Part shown: positions 17,901 through 27,149 of the stretch, piece by piece
Layout of the letters: each line of letters opens with the position of its first letter
Numbering within the stretch: the stretch's first letter is position 1
NCBI RefSeq assembly: GCF_943733665.1
Contig: NZ_OX030782.1
Coordinates: 330,001 to 394,000 of the forward strand
Direction of reading: 5' to 3'
Source of the DNA: Aquimarina sp. Aq107
GTDB lineage: Bacteria; Bacteroidota; Bacteroidia; Flavobacteriales; Flavobacteriaceae
Length of the DNA stretch: 64,000 nucleotides
Made by a program: the position numbers and the translations under genes
Notes under the pieces: generated by a model
What the model saw: only the letters and a program-made list of their open reading frames with translations
Told to the model about the DNA's origin: nothing
Database searches by the model: none

Positions 17901-20558
17901 AGCTTAGTTACCAGTCAAGAAGTAGATCTTTGCGAATTATCTATACAATATAAAGACTATGCTGAATGGCAAATAAGTAAAGAACAACTTCAACAATTAG
18001 ATAAAGAAAAAGAATATTGGCATAAGAAATTATCTGGTAATTTACCTGTACTAGAGCTTCCAGTAAATAAGATGAGGCCGAAAATGAAGACATATAATGG
18101 AGATTCATTTTCTTATAGTTTTTCTAAGGATTTAAGTACATCTATACAATTGTTTAGTAAGAAACGTGGAGCAAGTTTATTTATGACTTTGATGTCAGGA
18201 ATTAACGGCTTGTTATCACGATATGTTAATACAGGTGACATTATTATTGGTACACCAGTAGCTGGACGAAATCATTTAGATTTAGAACAACAAATAGGAC
18301 TGTATTTGAATACTTTAGCTATTCGTACTCAATTTGATAAGAATGCAAGCTTTGAAGATTTGTTGTCAATTCAAAAATCTACACTATTAGATGCCTATTC
18401 CAATCAAAAATACCCGTTCGATACTTTGGTTGATGAATTGGCTACTAATAGAGATACCGGAAGATCAGCACTATTTGATGTTATGGTGGTCTTACAAAAT
18501 CAACATAATTTACTAGGTTCTTCAGATCTAGGATTAGAAGAATTATCATTAGAGCCTTATTTAGATGTTCAAAGGAAAGTAACTCCGTTTGATCTTAGTT
18601 TCATTTTCTCCGAGCAAGAAGGGAAAATTTCTTTACATCTGGAATATAATACTGATATTTATGATGCTGTGTTTATTGAAAAACTTGTATGTCATTTAGA
18701 AAGTTTCTTAGAAAATTCTATTGATGATCCAAGTCTTAGCATTACAGATATTAATTTCTTGAAAACTCAAGAAGAACATCAGTTGTTACATGAATTCAAC
18801 AATACAGATATTATATATCCAAAGGGTAAGACAGTTGTAGATATATTTATTGATCAAGCCATCAAAACTCCAAATTCAACTGCTATCTTTTTCGAAGGAA
18901 AAAAAATAACATATAAAGAATTAGATGAATTGTCAAATGAATTGGGAAATTATTTGAAATCAAATTATACTCTTGATATTGAAGACCTTATCGGTGTAAA
19001 ATTAGAAAGGAGTGATTCGTTGATAATTAGTTTACTAGCAATTTTAAAATTAGGATGTGCTTATGTTCCTATTGATCCAAATTATCCAGAACAACGAATA
19101 TCGTTTGTTGAAAAAGATAGCAATTGTAAGTTAACTATAGACATCGATTTACTAGAATTATTTAGATCTTCAGAACCTCAATCAAAAGAGCTTCCAATAG
19201 TATCAATAAAACCAACAAATTTAGCATACGTAATTTATACATCAGGTTCCACAGGGAAGCCTAAAGGAGTTATGATAGAACATGGTAGTTTATTAAATCT
19301 GTGTTTCTGGCATATGGATGCCTATGACTTAAAGATCTCAAGTAGAGGAACTTTATTTGCAGGATCTGGATTTGACGCTTCTGTTTGGGAGATTTATCCA
19401 TATTTGTTATCAGGTGGTTCATTATATCCTATTGCTAGTAAAGGAGTTAGGTATGATGTTAACTTGCTTAAAGATTTTTTAGACCAACATGAAATCACAC
19501 ATTCCTATTTGCCAACAAGGATTTGCGAACAGTTAGTATTAGAAAGTTTGGAACTGGAACGTACAAAAATTTTGACTGGAGGTGAAGCACTTAAGTTACC
19601 TGAGGGAATTAAAAACTTAAAGATCTATAATAATTACGGGCCTTCAGAAAATACTGTTGTTACTACTAGTTTTAATTTAAAAGATCATTTAGAAGATGCA
19701 ATACCTATTGGTCGTCCTATTTCAAATACCAAGGTGTATATTCTATCCGATTCATTGAGATTACAACCAGTTGGAGTAGTTGGAGAGTTATGTGTTTCTG
19801 GAGTAGGTTTGTCTAGAGGTTATCTTAATCACAAGGAGATGACATCCGAAAAATTTATAAGTCATCCTTTTATGGTTGATGGACGATTATATAAGACAGG
19901 AGACTTAGCTCGTTGGTTGCCTAATGGTACTATTGAGTATATCGGTAGAAAAGATGATCAGATAAAAATAAGAGGTTATCGAATAGAACTGGGAGAAATT
20001 GAAAATGTAATAGCTTCTCGATCTGGAATAGAACAAGCTTTAGTACAAGTAGATGTGCAAAACGGAGATCAAGTACTTGTGGCTTATATTGTATCTAAAG
20101 AAGCATTTGATAAGCAATCACTACGAGCCTCTTTAAGTCAGGAACTACCAGATTATATGGTACCTAGTTATTATGTGAATTTAGATGTTATTCCTTTGAC
20201 CGCAAATGGAAAAGTAGATAAACACGCACTGCCATCAGTTGGAATAGAAGATCTTATTCGACAAGAATATGTAGCTCCTACTAATGAGATAGAAGAACAT
20301 TTAGTATCTATATGGGAGGATGTTTTAGGAATAGAAAAAATTGGAATTACTGATAACTTTTTTGAATTAGGTGGGAATAGCCTAAAAGCAACAATTCTGG
20401 TTAATAGAATAAATAAAGCTTTTGACAAAAGGTTCTCGATTCAAGATCTATACGATACTCAGGAAATAGTTGGGGTATCAACAAAGTTAAAATTCATTGT
20501 TTTTCAAAACCAATTAAAATCCGATAACATTGACGATTTTGATGAAGTAATAATATAA
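11901..20558 (+). CDS. NRPS1: half-C-A(Ala)-T-C-A-T-C-A(Leu)-T
   Basis: A 2885-residue synthetase with three modules. Residues 1-230 are only the second half of a condensation domain (starting at KYWVNKLEG, with FTILLTVFNTLL but no HHxxxDG), so this looks like the loading protein. Then A1 (about 240-705, YTSGTTGNPKG near 370), T1 (LGGHS near 751), C (HHIISDG near 940), A2 (YTSGSTGRPKG near 1404), T2 (LGGHS near 1783), C (HHIIGDG near 1978), A3 (YTSGSTGKPKG near 2443), T3 (LGGNS near 2818). Pocket codes read by eye: A1 DLFNNALTY (the microcystin Ala code), A2 DAEHVGKIS (unassigned), A3 DAWSLGNVV (Leu type). The tail ends DFDEVII, a likely docking motif for the TubC domain of the next protein. 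Confidence 0.93.
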   Translation: MDMIQKKITTKYWVNKLEGFSSDDLNTSMELISSEDSISIKAEDLSYFYKLTSDNHIAEFTILLTVFNTLLQRYFGECYMIFSDDLIPDEDISLLYRFSAINNKIFKQFLQEVKEEVQDVYKHKGYDLDTFEGKEFEKYTPYGFSYNGIKNNSSSFSLKVTKQENKDIRISILFSENFVKKELASHFLNRFSVWVKELEENIEKQVSQIAIISEEEKEKLVSAVDTVDTVGSLSDTIISLFQSQVTNTPNDIALEYEGKEFTYKEINDRSNQLAHYLVEKIGISSGDFVGVKLVRTEKLLISLLAVLKTGATYVPIDVTYPEERIAYIESDSNCKLVIDQQQINQFEKDQLKYSKQNIKTDTKSSDLAYIIYTSGTTGNPKGVMITHQNAVALINWAKDEFKNTDFEVVYAATSHCFDLSVFEFFYTLSVGKKIKLLDNALEIGEHIENDSKVLLNTVPSSIRNVLEEAYDLSNVCAVNLAGEPFPVDIAQKLLTTKAEIRNLYGPSEDTTYSTCYKLLNKEVYKSIPIGKPITNTQVYILDENLQLLPSGAIGKLYVSGVGVTKGYLNRPELTAEKFIENPYCSGERIYDTGDLARWLPDGNIEFLGRKDHQVKLRGYRIELGEIENSISDFSEDVLQAVVAVKKVKEKEILVGYYVENNVIDKSELRDYLSIRLPSYMIPTYFIAIDFVPLTPNGKVNKKALSEITTVDIVKKDYVAPRDKTEQDLVNIWEEVLGIKNIGVKDNFFELGGHSLMISQIINKAYKAMGANIPFKSFYTNPTIEDIRKTLKNDTFISIETARISDSYPITSSQHRLWLLSQIEESTQAYHIRGAVSLEGNVDIEKFEEAFHYVVSRHEILRTYFDNNEEGILRQYVLSKADFDFELIVKDFSKSDVPYEKVANYIKEQKGKGYDLSKAPLFDASLLKINDDNFVFFLSMHHIISDGWSLEILTSEIVESYKQLQSENSLKLPDLPIQFKDYAVWLEETNTESALKKSKEYWLNVFQGELPVLDLPTYKNRPLVKTYTGKEVNYNFSKEILSNLKVFSQKHQVTLFMTLMSGIKTLLSKYSNQKDIIIGTPIAGREHPDLEPQIGLYLNTLAIRTKLNREDSFLDILQKEKQQLLGAYSHQKYPFDKLVEELGVARDPSRSPLFDVMVILQNQKQLSDFQNREDLQELVVSPFNITRETSQFDLSFAFIEKEDLSLHITYNTDIYEESFVIEIFSHLENLFEQVLVSDHIRLEDIDVLTKLEKHKILVDFNNTKVTYPKDKTTVDLFNDQVKKTPDQVALIFEEKEVTYEELDKLSSQLANYLIVNYKIDVEDLIAVKLDRSEWLIISLLAVLKTGGAYVSIDPTSDAYERSAYIENDSNCKAVINNELLDHFKSQQRNYEERLPEVPLKPEHLMYVIYTSGSTGRPKGVMVEHKSLVNYIKNQSLEFDFDSTERVLLFSNPTFDASVEQLFLTLLNGASLIIISKEYIIDPSRFVRALKEYDITHFHSTPTYLQHLNDLKSCENIRRIVSGGEACSRDLIMKMSSVSDFYNKYGPTETTISSTICKINKNQFKGNIVSIGSPIANTQIYVLSEGLGLLPVGVVGEICISGEGLSRGYLNQPELTSTKFVENPYLAGGKIYKTGDLGRWLPDGTIEFIGRKDDQVKIRGYRIELGEIENVMLSQNFINQCSVVTQKVEGEEVIVAYLVAEKPLDKKDLRLSLSKELPDYMLPSYYVEIDAIPLTPNGKVDKKALPPVGNQDVALQEYVAPTNDLQVKLVSIWENVLGVEGIGITDNFFELGGHSLKITLLVNKIKQHLDLEISVRDMFLNPTIEGVVSKLEASIYHSIPKASQKESYSLTSSQRRIWVMSQFEEGNVAYNIPSAFKLKGRFHPDKLSQAFTKIVDRHEVLRTVFRGNDQEEVRQHILDANSMDITLEFVDISSESDSSALLEDLVVSNQNHVFDLYNGPLFKGMVIKLTPENHVLLLNMHHIIGDGWSMEILSKEFITVYNSLVTSQEVDLCELSIQYKDYAEWQISKEQLQQLDKEKEYWHKKLSGNLPVLELPVNKMRPKMKTYNGDSFSYSFSKDLSTSIQLFSKKRGASLFMTLMSGINGLLSRYVNTGDIIIGTPVAGRNHLDLEQQIGLYLNTLAIRTQFDKNASFEDLLSIQKSTLLDAYSNQKYPFDTLVDELATNRDTGRSALFDVMVVLQNQHNLLGSSDLGLEELSLEPYLDVQRKVTPFDLSFIFSEQEGKISLHLEYNTDIYDAVFIEKLVCHLESFLENSIDDPSLSITDINFLKTQEEHQLLHEFNNTDIIYPKGKTVVDIFIDQAIKTPNSTAIFFEGKKITYKELDELSNELGNYLKSNYTLDIEDLIGVKLERSDSLIISLLAILKLGCAYVPIDPNYPEQRISFVEKDSNCKLTIDIDLLELFRSSEPQSKELPIVSIKPTNLAYVIYTSGSTGKPKGVMIEHGSLLNLCFWHMDAYDLKISSRGTLFAGSGFDASVWEIYPYLLSGGSLYPIASKGVRYDVNLLKDFLDQHEITHSYLPTRICEQLVLESLELERTKILTGGEALKLPEGIKNLKIYNNYGPSENTVVTTSFNLKDHLEDAIPIGRPISNTKVYILSDSLRLQPVGVVGELCVSGVGLSRGYLNHKEMTSEKFISHPFMVDGRLYKTGDLARWLPNGTIEYIGRKDDQIKIRGYRIELGEIENVIASRSGIEQALVQVDVQNGDQVLVAYIVSKEAFDKQSLRASLSQELPDYMVPSYYVNLDVIPLTANGKVDKHALPSVGIEDLIRQEYVAPTNEIEEHLVSIWEDVLGIEKIGITDNFFELGGNSLKATILVNRINKAFDKRFSIQDLYDTQEIVGVSTKLKFIVFQNQLKSDNIDDFDEVII

Positions 20559-20668
20559 AATATCTACTGGTTTTATTGTTTGACCAGAACTTACTTGCAC
20601 TAATTTATACTGAGATCAAAACAAGATCAATATTCAATTTATTTGACTTAAAGTCATTGTAATACCTG

Positions 20669-20711
20669 TATACTGATATCCGAAATTTAACTTCAGATAT
20701 ATATCAGTATA
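20669..20711 (+). other. Hairpin in the NRPS1-NRPS2 gap
   Basis: TATACTGATAT (20669-20679) is exactly complementary to ATATCAGTATA (20701-20711), enclosing 21 nt that may pair further. It fills the 170-bp gap, ending 18 bases before the GTG start of NRPS2. No U-tract follows, so it could be an RNA processing, stability or pausing element. Confidence 0.5.
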
Positions 20712-20728
20712 ATCTTAAAAAATATATC

Positions 20729-23700
20729 GTGATTGAAAATTTAATTCATACGCTGGAATCATTAAGTATTGGTGTTAAAGTACAAGATGGAGATATAAAA
20801 ATTAATGCTCCAAAAGGTGTTTTAACCAATGAAATTGTGAACGATATCAAAACTCATAAAGAGCAGTTGATTAGTTTACTTTCTTCATATGAGCCTATAC
20901 CGAGGTCAACTGAAAAGGAGTATTATGATCTCACCTCTTCTCAAAGACGTTTATGGACATTAAGTCAGTTCGATGAAGGTAGTATGGCTTATAATATATT
21001 TGGAGCATTCGAACTTCATGGAATATTAGATCTTGATAAACTATCATTGGCATTCAACCACCTAATTAGTAGACATGAAAGTTTACGCACAGTTTTTGAA
21101 GAAAATAAAAGTGGAGAGTTAGGCCAATATATAATTCCGATAAAAGAGCACTCTTCAGTATTAAAATTTATTGATCTCAGGGAAAATATTACAGAAGAAA
21201 TTATAGCAAATCGTGTTACATCTTTTCAGAGACATATTTTCGATTTAGAAAACGGACCGCTATTTATTGGAGAGATTATGAAAGTTTCTCCTGATCGATA
21301 TGTATTGGTATTTAATATGCATCATATTATTGGAGATGGATGGTCTATGGCTGTGTTAAAGAAGGAGTTTATGCTTATTTATAACACACTAGTATCAGGA
21401 AGTAGTCTAGAATTACCAGAATTGAATATTCAATATAAAGACTATTCTGAATGGCAAAATAGTAAAGTTCAACAGGAGAATTTGAAAAAATCAGAGTCAT
21501 TTTGGCTGGATATGTTGAAGGGGGATTTACCAATATTAGAATTACCTTTTCAGAAAGTTAGACCAAAACTAAAAACATATAATGGTTCTAATAGCAAACA
21601 TATATTTTCTAAAGCATTTACTTCACAACTTAATGCATATAGACAACAAAATGAGGTAACCACATTTATGGTTTTAATGGCAGCTGTAAATGGTTTGTTT
21701 TCAAGATATACAAATACTGAAGATTTTGTACTAGGAACTCCTGTGGCAGGGAGAGAACATCCGGATTTAGAAGAGCAAGTTGGTTTGTACTTGAATACTT
21801 TGGCTATTCGAACTCAATTCGAAAAATCAACAAGTTTTAAAGAATTACTGGCAATTCAAAAATCCACTTTATTAGATGCTTATTCACATCAAAACTACCC
21901 TTTTGATGAGTTGATTGATGAATTGCATTTAAAGAGAGATATGAGTCGATCAGCTTTGTTTGATATTATGGTTGTCTTTCAAAATCAACAAGAGGTAGTC
22001 GATCCGGAAGGATCGCTTTTTAATGAAGTTGAATTAGTACCATATCAAAATACAGACAAGTCATTTAGCAAATTTGATATTACACTCGTTTTTTCCGAAC
22101 AAGACTCACAATTGAACTTAGACTTAGAATTCAATACAGATATTTATGAAGCTGTTTTTATAGAAAAAATAGCGCTGCATTTAGAAAATTTCTTACAAGA
22201 ATGTATCGCCAATTCTGATCAAAGTGTTACTAAGATTAATTATTTAAGCGAATTAGAGGAGAAACAAATAATATATGATTTTAATGACACTCTAACTCCA
22301 TACCCAAGTAGTAAAACAATTGTAGATCTGTTTGTTGAACAAGCTATAAATACTCCTGATGCAATTGCAATAACATTTGAAGAAAAAGAGCTAACCTATA
22401 AAGAATTGGATGAGCTATCCAACCAATTGGCAAATTACTTAATAAGTAATTATGATATTGAAATTGAAGATTTAGTTGGTGTTAAATTAGATCGCAGCGA
22501 ATGGTTAATAATTACTTTGTTAGCTGTTTTAAAAACTGGTGGCGCATATGTTCCTATTGATCCAAATTATCCGGAACAACGTATCGCATATATTGAAAAG
22601 GATAGCAAATGTAAGTTTACCATTGATGAAGATTTACTAGAGTCATTTAGGAATTCTGAAACTTCATTGAAATCGCTACCAAAAGTTAAGACCAAAGCGA
22701 ATCATCTCGCGTATGTGATGTATACTTCGGGATCGACAGGAACCCCTAAAGGCGTATTAATTGAGCAACAAAGTATTATTCGCTTGGTAAAATCATCCAA
22801 CTATTATCAATTTGCACCATCAGATGTATTGTTAACAACAGGGGCATTTTCATTTGATGCTACTACATTCGAGTATTGGGGAACTTTATTAAATGGATCG
22901 AAGTTAGTCATCTGTACTAAAGATGTGTTGCTAAATAGTACATTATTGAATAAACAAATTAAAGATACTGCAGTTAACGTAATGTGGTTTACTTCTGGAT
23001 GGTTCAATCAACTGGTTGATAATGATATAGGGATATTTGAATCGTTAGAAACAGTTTTGGTAGGAGGAGATAAATTATCAGCTGGACATATTAGTACTAT
23101 TAAGGAGGTTTTTCCAAATCTGAAATTAATTAATGGTTATGGTCCAACGGAAAATACTACATTTTCTTTGACTCACAACATAACTGAAGTAGAAAATGAA
23201 ATACCTATTGGATCTCCAATAAGTAATAGCACAGTATATATCTTGAATGATGATCTACAAGTACAACCAATTGGTATAGTAGGGGAAATCTGTTTAGGAG
23301 GAGATGGTTTAGCAAGAGGATATCTGAATGATCCTGATCTTACTTCTGCGAGGTTTATAACACATCCTTTTTTGGATAATAGTCGATTATATAGAACAGG
23401 TGATTTAGGTCGTTGGTTAGCTGATGGTACCGTAGAGTTTATGGGGCGAAAAGATGATCAAGTAAAGATTAGAGGGTATCGTATCGAACTTGGGGAAATA
23501 GAAAATGTGATTCTAAGAAAAAAATCGATAGATCAATGTGTAGTTACAGTTGATAAAGTTCAAGAAGAAAATGCAATTATATCTTATCTGGTTAGTGCAG
23601 AAACTATAGATAAAAAAGAATTGAGATCTGAACTAAGCAAAGAACTACCGGATTACATGTTACCTAGCTACTATGTTTCCTTAGATAAAATACCACTAAC

Positions 23701-26700
23701 TCCCAACGGTAAGGTAGATAAGAAAGCATTATCAAAGATTGGAAAGGAAGACTTGATTCAAAAAGAATATGTAGCACCTAAGAATGAGTTAGAAGAACAG
23801 TTAGTGTCGATCTGGGAAGATGTATTAGGAGTAGAAGATATAGGAGTCACAGACAACTTTTTTGAATTAGGAGGGCATAGTCTAAAAGTAACTTTGGTAT
23901 GTAATAAAATAAAGCAAATATTGGGTCTCGAGTTAGGAATAAAGGATATGTTTCTCGATCCTACTATTACTGGGATAGCTTTGAGATTGCAAAAGAATAC
24001 ACAATCGGATATTCCTAAAGCAGAAGAAAAAGAAAATTATCCGTTGACGTTTTCTCAAAAAAGACTTTGGATTTTAAGTCAGTTTGAAGAAGGTAGTATC
24101 GCATATAATATTCCAGGAGCTTATGAATTGAAAGGTGTAGTAGCTATTGATAAACTAAAAAAAGCACTTAGAGCTATTATAGAAAGACATGAAAGCCTAC
24201 GAACAGTTTTTTTAACCGATGATCATGGAGATGTACGTCAATATATAAAGAGTATCGATGAGGTTGAAGTGATAATTGATCAAAAAGATTTAAGTAATGT
24301 AATCGATCAATCTTCTGCAGTTTCATCAATTATCGAAAATAGTAACAAACATCGTTTTGATCTCGGTGACGCACCGCTTTTAAAATTACAGTTAGTTACA
24401 TTATCTCAAGAAAAGCATTTATTACTATTTAATATGCATCATATCATCAGTGATGGATGGTCAATGGAGGTACTTAGTAAAGAATTTGCAGTAATATATG
24501 GTAGTTTGTTAAATAATAAGAATATTATTTTACCTACACTATCACTTCAATATAAGGACTATGCAGAGTGGTTAACAGGAGAATTACAACAGTCTAAATT
24601 ACAAGAATCCAAAGATTTTTGGCTAGATAAATTTAAAGGTGATTTACCAGTTTTAGAACTTCCAACGTATCAATCTAGACCTAAAATCAAGACATACAAA
24701 GGTGACGCATCAACATATACTTTTTCAAAAGATTTTAGTCATCGTTTGCAACTGTTTTCAGAAAAAAGAGGAGCAAGTTTATTTATGACTGTAATGGCAG
24801 GTATAAATGGTTTGTTTTCGAGATATACAGGATTGAGTGATATAGTATTGGGAACTCCAATAGCAGGAAGAGATCATCCAGATCTAGAAGGACAGATAGG
24901 TTTATTTCTAAATACATTGGCCATCCGTACTCAGTTTCAGAAATCATATACTTTTGATGATCTTTTAGAGATACAAAAAAGCACATTATTAGATGCATAT
25001 TCACATCAAGATTATCCTTTTGATGATTTAGTAAATACTTTAGATCTACATCGTGATATGAGTCGTTCTGCTCTATTTGATGTAATGGTAGTATTTCAAA
25101 ACCAAAGAGGATTACTAGAATCTGATGATTCTTCTATAGAAGGACTAACATTTAATGAATACAAGAATAATCATAGAAAGGTAAGTCAATTTGATATTAG
25201 TTTTATCTTTTCTGTAAAGGAAGATTGTTTGCATTTATACTTAGAATATAATACCGATTTATATAAGTCATCATTTATAGAAAAACTATTCAAACATCTC
25301 GAAGGTTTTTTAAATGGATGTATTTCAAAACCTCTACAAAGTATACAAACTATTGATTATTTAACTCAATCAGAGCGAACCCAATTATTAGATGATTTTA
25401 ATACAACAGAGGCTTCATTTCCAGAAAATGAGACAATTGTAGATTTATTTTTAGCACAAGTAAAAAAGATACCAAAAGCTACTGCAGTTATATATGAAGA
25501 AAAAGAATTTACCTATCAGGAATTAGATGAGCTTTCAAATGAATTATCTCATTTTTTGTCAAAAAATTACCCTCTTAATTTAGAAGACTTAATAGGCGTT
25601 AAACTAAATAGAGATGAATGGTTAGTAGTATCATTGTTAGCAATTTTAAAACTTGGTTGTGCTTATGTACCAATAGATCCGAAATATCCAAAACAGAGAA
25701 TAGCATATATTGAAAAAGATAGTAGGTGTAAAGTTATTATAGATGATAACTTGCTATCAATTTTTAAAGAAGAAAAGAATACCTCAAAAGAGCCTGTTGA
25801 TGTACAAATTAGCTCGTCTAATATTGCTTACATAATTTACACATCAGGTTCTACAGGAATACCAAAAGGAGTAATGATAAAGCATAGCAATGCAGTGTCA
25901 ATGCTCAACTGGAGTAAACTTGAATTTTCATCTACTGATTTTGAAATGTTGTATGCGGTGACTTCTCATTGTTTTGATTTATCGGTTTTTGAAATTTTTT
26001 ATCCTTTAACTATTGGTAAGAAAATTAGAGTAATAGATAATGGCTTATCAATTACTAAATACCTTTCAAAAGATAAGAAGATACTAATAAATACTGTTCC
26101 TTCTGTAGTAGATAGCTTATTAGAACATAATATACCTTTTGATAATATTGTGGGTATTAATATGGCGGGAGAACCGATTCCTATTTCTTTAAGTAACGCA
26201 TTATTGAAATATGATGTAGAGTTAAGAAATTTATATGGCCCTTCTGAAGATACCACTTATAGTAGCTGTTATCATATAGATAAACTTCATGAACAATCAT
26301 TACCGATAGGAAAACCTATATCAAACACTCAGTTTTATATCCTGTCAGATGAACTTTTATTACAACCTATTGGAGTAGTGGGAGAGATCTGTATATCGGG
26401 TGAAGGATTATCATCAGGATATTTAAACAAAGTTGAACTCACGAATGAGAAATTTGTGCCAAATCCATATCAACCTGGAGAATTAATGTATAGAACTGGT
26501 GATTTGGGAAAATGGTTAGCGGATGGTACAATAGGTTTTATAGGAAGACAAGATGATCAGGTTAAGATTCGTGGACATCGAATTGAACTGGGAGAAATTG
26601 AACATGCATTAACTCAAGAAGAATCAGTAATAAATTCTGTTGTATTAACAAAAGATTACAAAGGAGAAAAAACTATTGTGGCTTACTTAGTAGGAAACAA

Positions 26701-27148
26701 TTTGGATCAACACAAATTACGAGAATCTCTTTTGGAACAGCTACCGATTTATATGCTTCCATCATATTATAAATTTTTGGAAGAGATCCCATTAACGCCC
26801 AATGGTAAAATTGATAAAAAAGCTTTATTAGAATTAGAAGATTTAGAATCTAGTAGTCAGGAATATGTGGCACCTAGAAATAAGTTGGAAAGAGAATTGG
26901 TAGAAGAATGGAAAGATCTATTAGAAATAGACCAAGTTGGAATAAGAGATAACTTTTTTGAGTTAGGAGGACATAGTTTAACCGTTAATGCGCTTCTAAA
27001 TCGTATAAATGTCAACTACAAAACGGTAATCAAAATAGAACAATTCTTTAGTTCACCTACCATTGAGTTCTTGTCATTACATATTGAAAATGTACAATGG
27101 CAAAACGAAGAAGTAAAACAAATCGAGAAGAAAAAAATTATTATATAA
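20729..27148 (+). CDS. NRPS2: TubC-C-A(Val)-T-C-A(Ala)-T
   Basis: A 2139-residue two-module synthetase. It begins with GTG, chosen because the N-terminal docking domain needs the whole frame. Residues 1-55 are a TubC-type beta-hairpin docking domain (SIGVKVQDGDIKINAPKG). Then C (HHIIGDG near 198), A4 (about 531-1000, YTSGSTGTPKG near 664), T (LGGHS near 1050), C (HHIISDG near 1237), A5 (about 1571-2030), T (LGGHS near 2074). Pocket codes by eye: A4 DAFWLGGTF, valine type; A5 DLFNNALTY, alanine, closely similar to A1 of NRPS1. The C-terminus ends KKKIII. The next gene starts one base after the stop, so the two are translationally close. Confidence 0.93.
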   Translation: MIENLIHTLESLSIGVKVQDGDIKINAPKGVLTNEIVNDIKTHKEQLISLLSSYEPIPRSTEKEYYDLTSSQRRLWTLSQFDEGSMAYNIFGAFELHGILDLDKLSLAFNHLISRHESLRTVFEENKSGELGQYIIPIKEHSSVLKFIDLRENITEEIIANRVTSFQRHIFDLENGPLFIGEIMKVSPDRYVLVFNMHHIIGDGWSMAVLKKEFMLIYNTLVSGSSLELPELNIQYKDYSEWQNSKVQQENLKKSESFWLDMLKGDLPILELPFQKVRPKLKTYNGSNSKHIFSKAFTSQLNAYRQQNEVTTFMVLMAAVNGLFSRYTNTEDFVLGTPVAGREHPDLEEQVGLYLNTLAIRTQFEKSTSFKELLAIQKSTLLDAYSHQNYPFDELIDELHLKRDMSRSALFDIMVVFQNQQEVVDPEGSLFNEVELVPYQNTDKSFSKFDITLVFSEQDSQLNLDLEFNTDIYEAVFIEKIALHLENFLQECIANSDQSVTKINYLSELEEKQIIYDFNDTLTPYPSSKTIVDLFVEQAINTPDAIAITFEEKELTYKELDELSNQLANYLISNYDIEIEDLVGVKLDRSEWLIITLLAVLKTGGAYVPIDPNYPEQRIAYIEKDSKCKFTIDEDLLESFRNSETSLKSLPKVKTKANHLAYVMYTSGSTGTPKGVLIEQQSIIRLVKSSNYYQFAPSDVLLTTGAFSFDATTFEYWGTLLNGSKLVICTKDVLLNSTLLNKQIKDTAVNVMWFTSGWFNQLVDNDIGIFESLETVLVGGDKLSAGHISTIKEVFPNLKLINGYGPTENTTFSLTHNITEVENEIPIGSPISNSTVYILNDDLQVQPIGIVGEICLGGDGLARGYLNDPDLTSARFITHPFLDNSRLYRTGDLGRWLADGTVEFMGRKDDQVKIRGYRIELGEIENVILRKKSIDQCVVTVDKVQEENAIISYLVSAETIDKKELRSELSKELPDYMLPSYYVSLDKIPLTPNGKVDKKALSKIGKEDLIQKEYVAPKNELEEQLVSIWEDVLGVEDIGVTDNFFELGGHSLKVTLVCNKIKQILGLELGIKDMFLDPTITGIALRLQKNTQSDIPKAEEKENYPLTFSQKRLWILSQFEEGSIAYNIPGAYELKGVVAIDKLKKALRAIIERHESLRTVFLTDDHGDVRQYIKSIDEVEVIIDQKDLSNVIDQSSAVSSIIENSNKHRFDLGDAPLLKLQLVTLSQEKHLLLFNMHHIISDGWSMEVLSKEFAVIYGSLLNNKNIILPTLSLQYKDYAEWLTGELQQSKLQESKDFWLDKFKGDLPVLELPTYQSRPKIKTYKGDASTYTFSKDFSHRLQLFSEKRGASLFMTVMAGINGLFSRYTGLSDIVLGTPIAGRDHPDLEGQIGLFLNTLAIRTQFQKSYTFDDLLEIQKSTLLDAYSHQDYPFDDLVNTLDLHRDMSRSALFDVMVVFQNQRGLLESDDSSIEGLTFNEYKNNHRKVSQFDISFIFSVKEDCLHLYLEYNTDLYKSSFIEKLFKHLEGFLNGCISKPLQSIQTIDYLTQSERTQLLDDFNTTEASFPENETIVDLFLAQVKKIPKATAVIYEEKEFTYQELDELSNELSHFLSKNYPLNLEDLIGVKLNRDEWLVVSLLAILKLGCAYVPIDPKYPKQRIAYIEKDSRCKVIIDDNLLSIFKEEKNTSKEPVDVQISSSNIAYIIYTSGSTGIPKGVMIKHSNAVSMLNWSKLEFSSTDFEMLYAVTSHCFDLSVFEIFYPLTIGKKIRVIDNGLSITKYLSKDKKILINTVPSVVDSLLEHNIPFDNIVGINMAGEPIPISLSNALLKYDVELRNLYGPSEDTTYSSCYHIDKLHEQSLPIGKPISNTQFYILSDELLLQPIGVVGEICISGEGLSSGYLNKVELTNEKFVPNPYQPGELMYRTGDLGKWLADGTIGFIGRQDDQVKIRGHRIELGEIEHALTQEESVINSVVLTKDYKGEKTIVAYLVGNNLDQHKLRESLLEQLPIYMLPSYYKFLEEIPLTPNGKIDKKALLELEDLESSSQEYVAPRNKLERELVEEWKDLLEIDQVGIRDNFFELGGHSLTVNALLNRINVNYKTVIKIEQFFSSPTIEFLSLHIENVQWQNEEVKQIEKKKIII

Positions 27149-27149
27149 A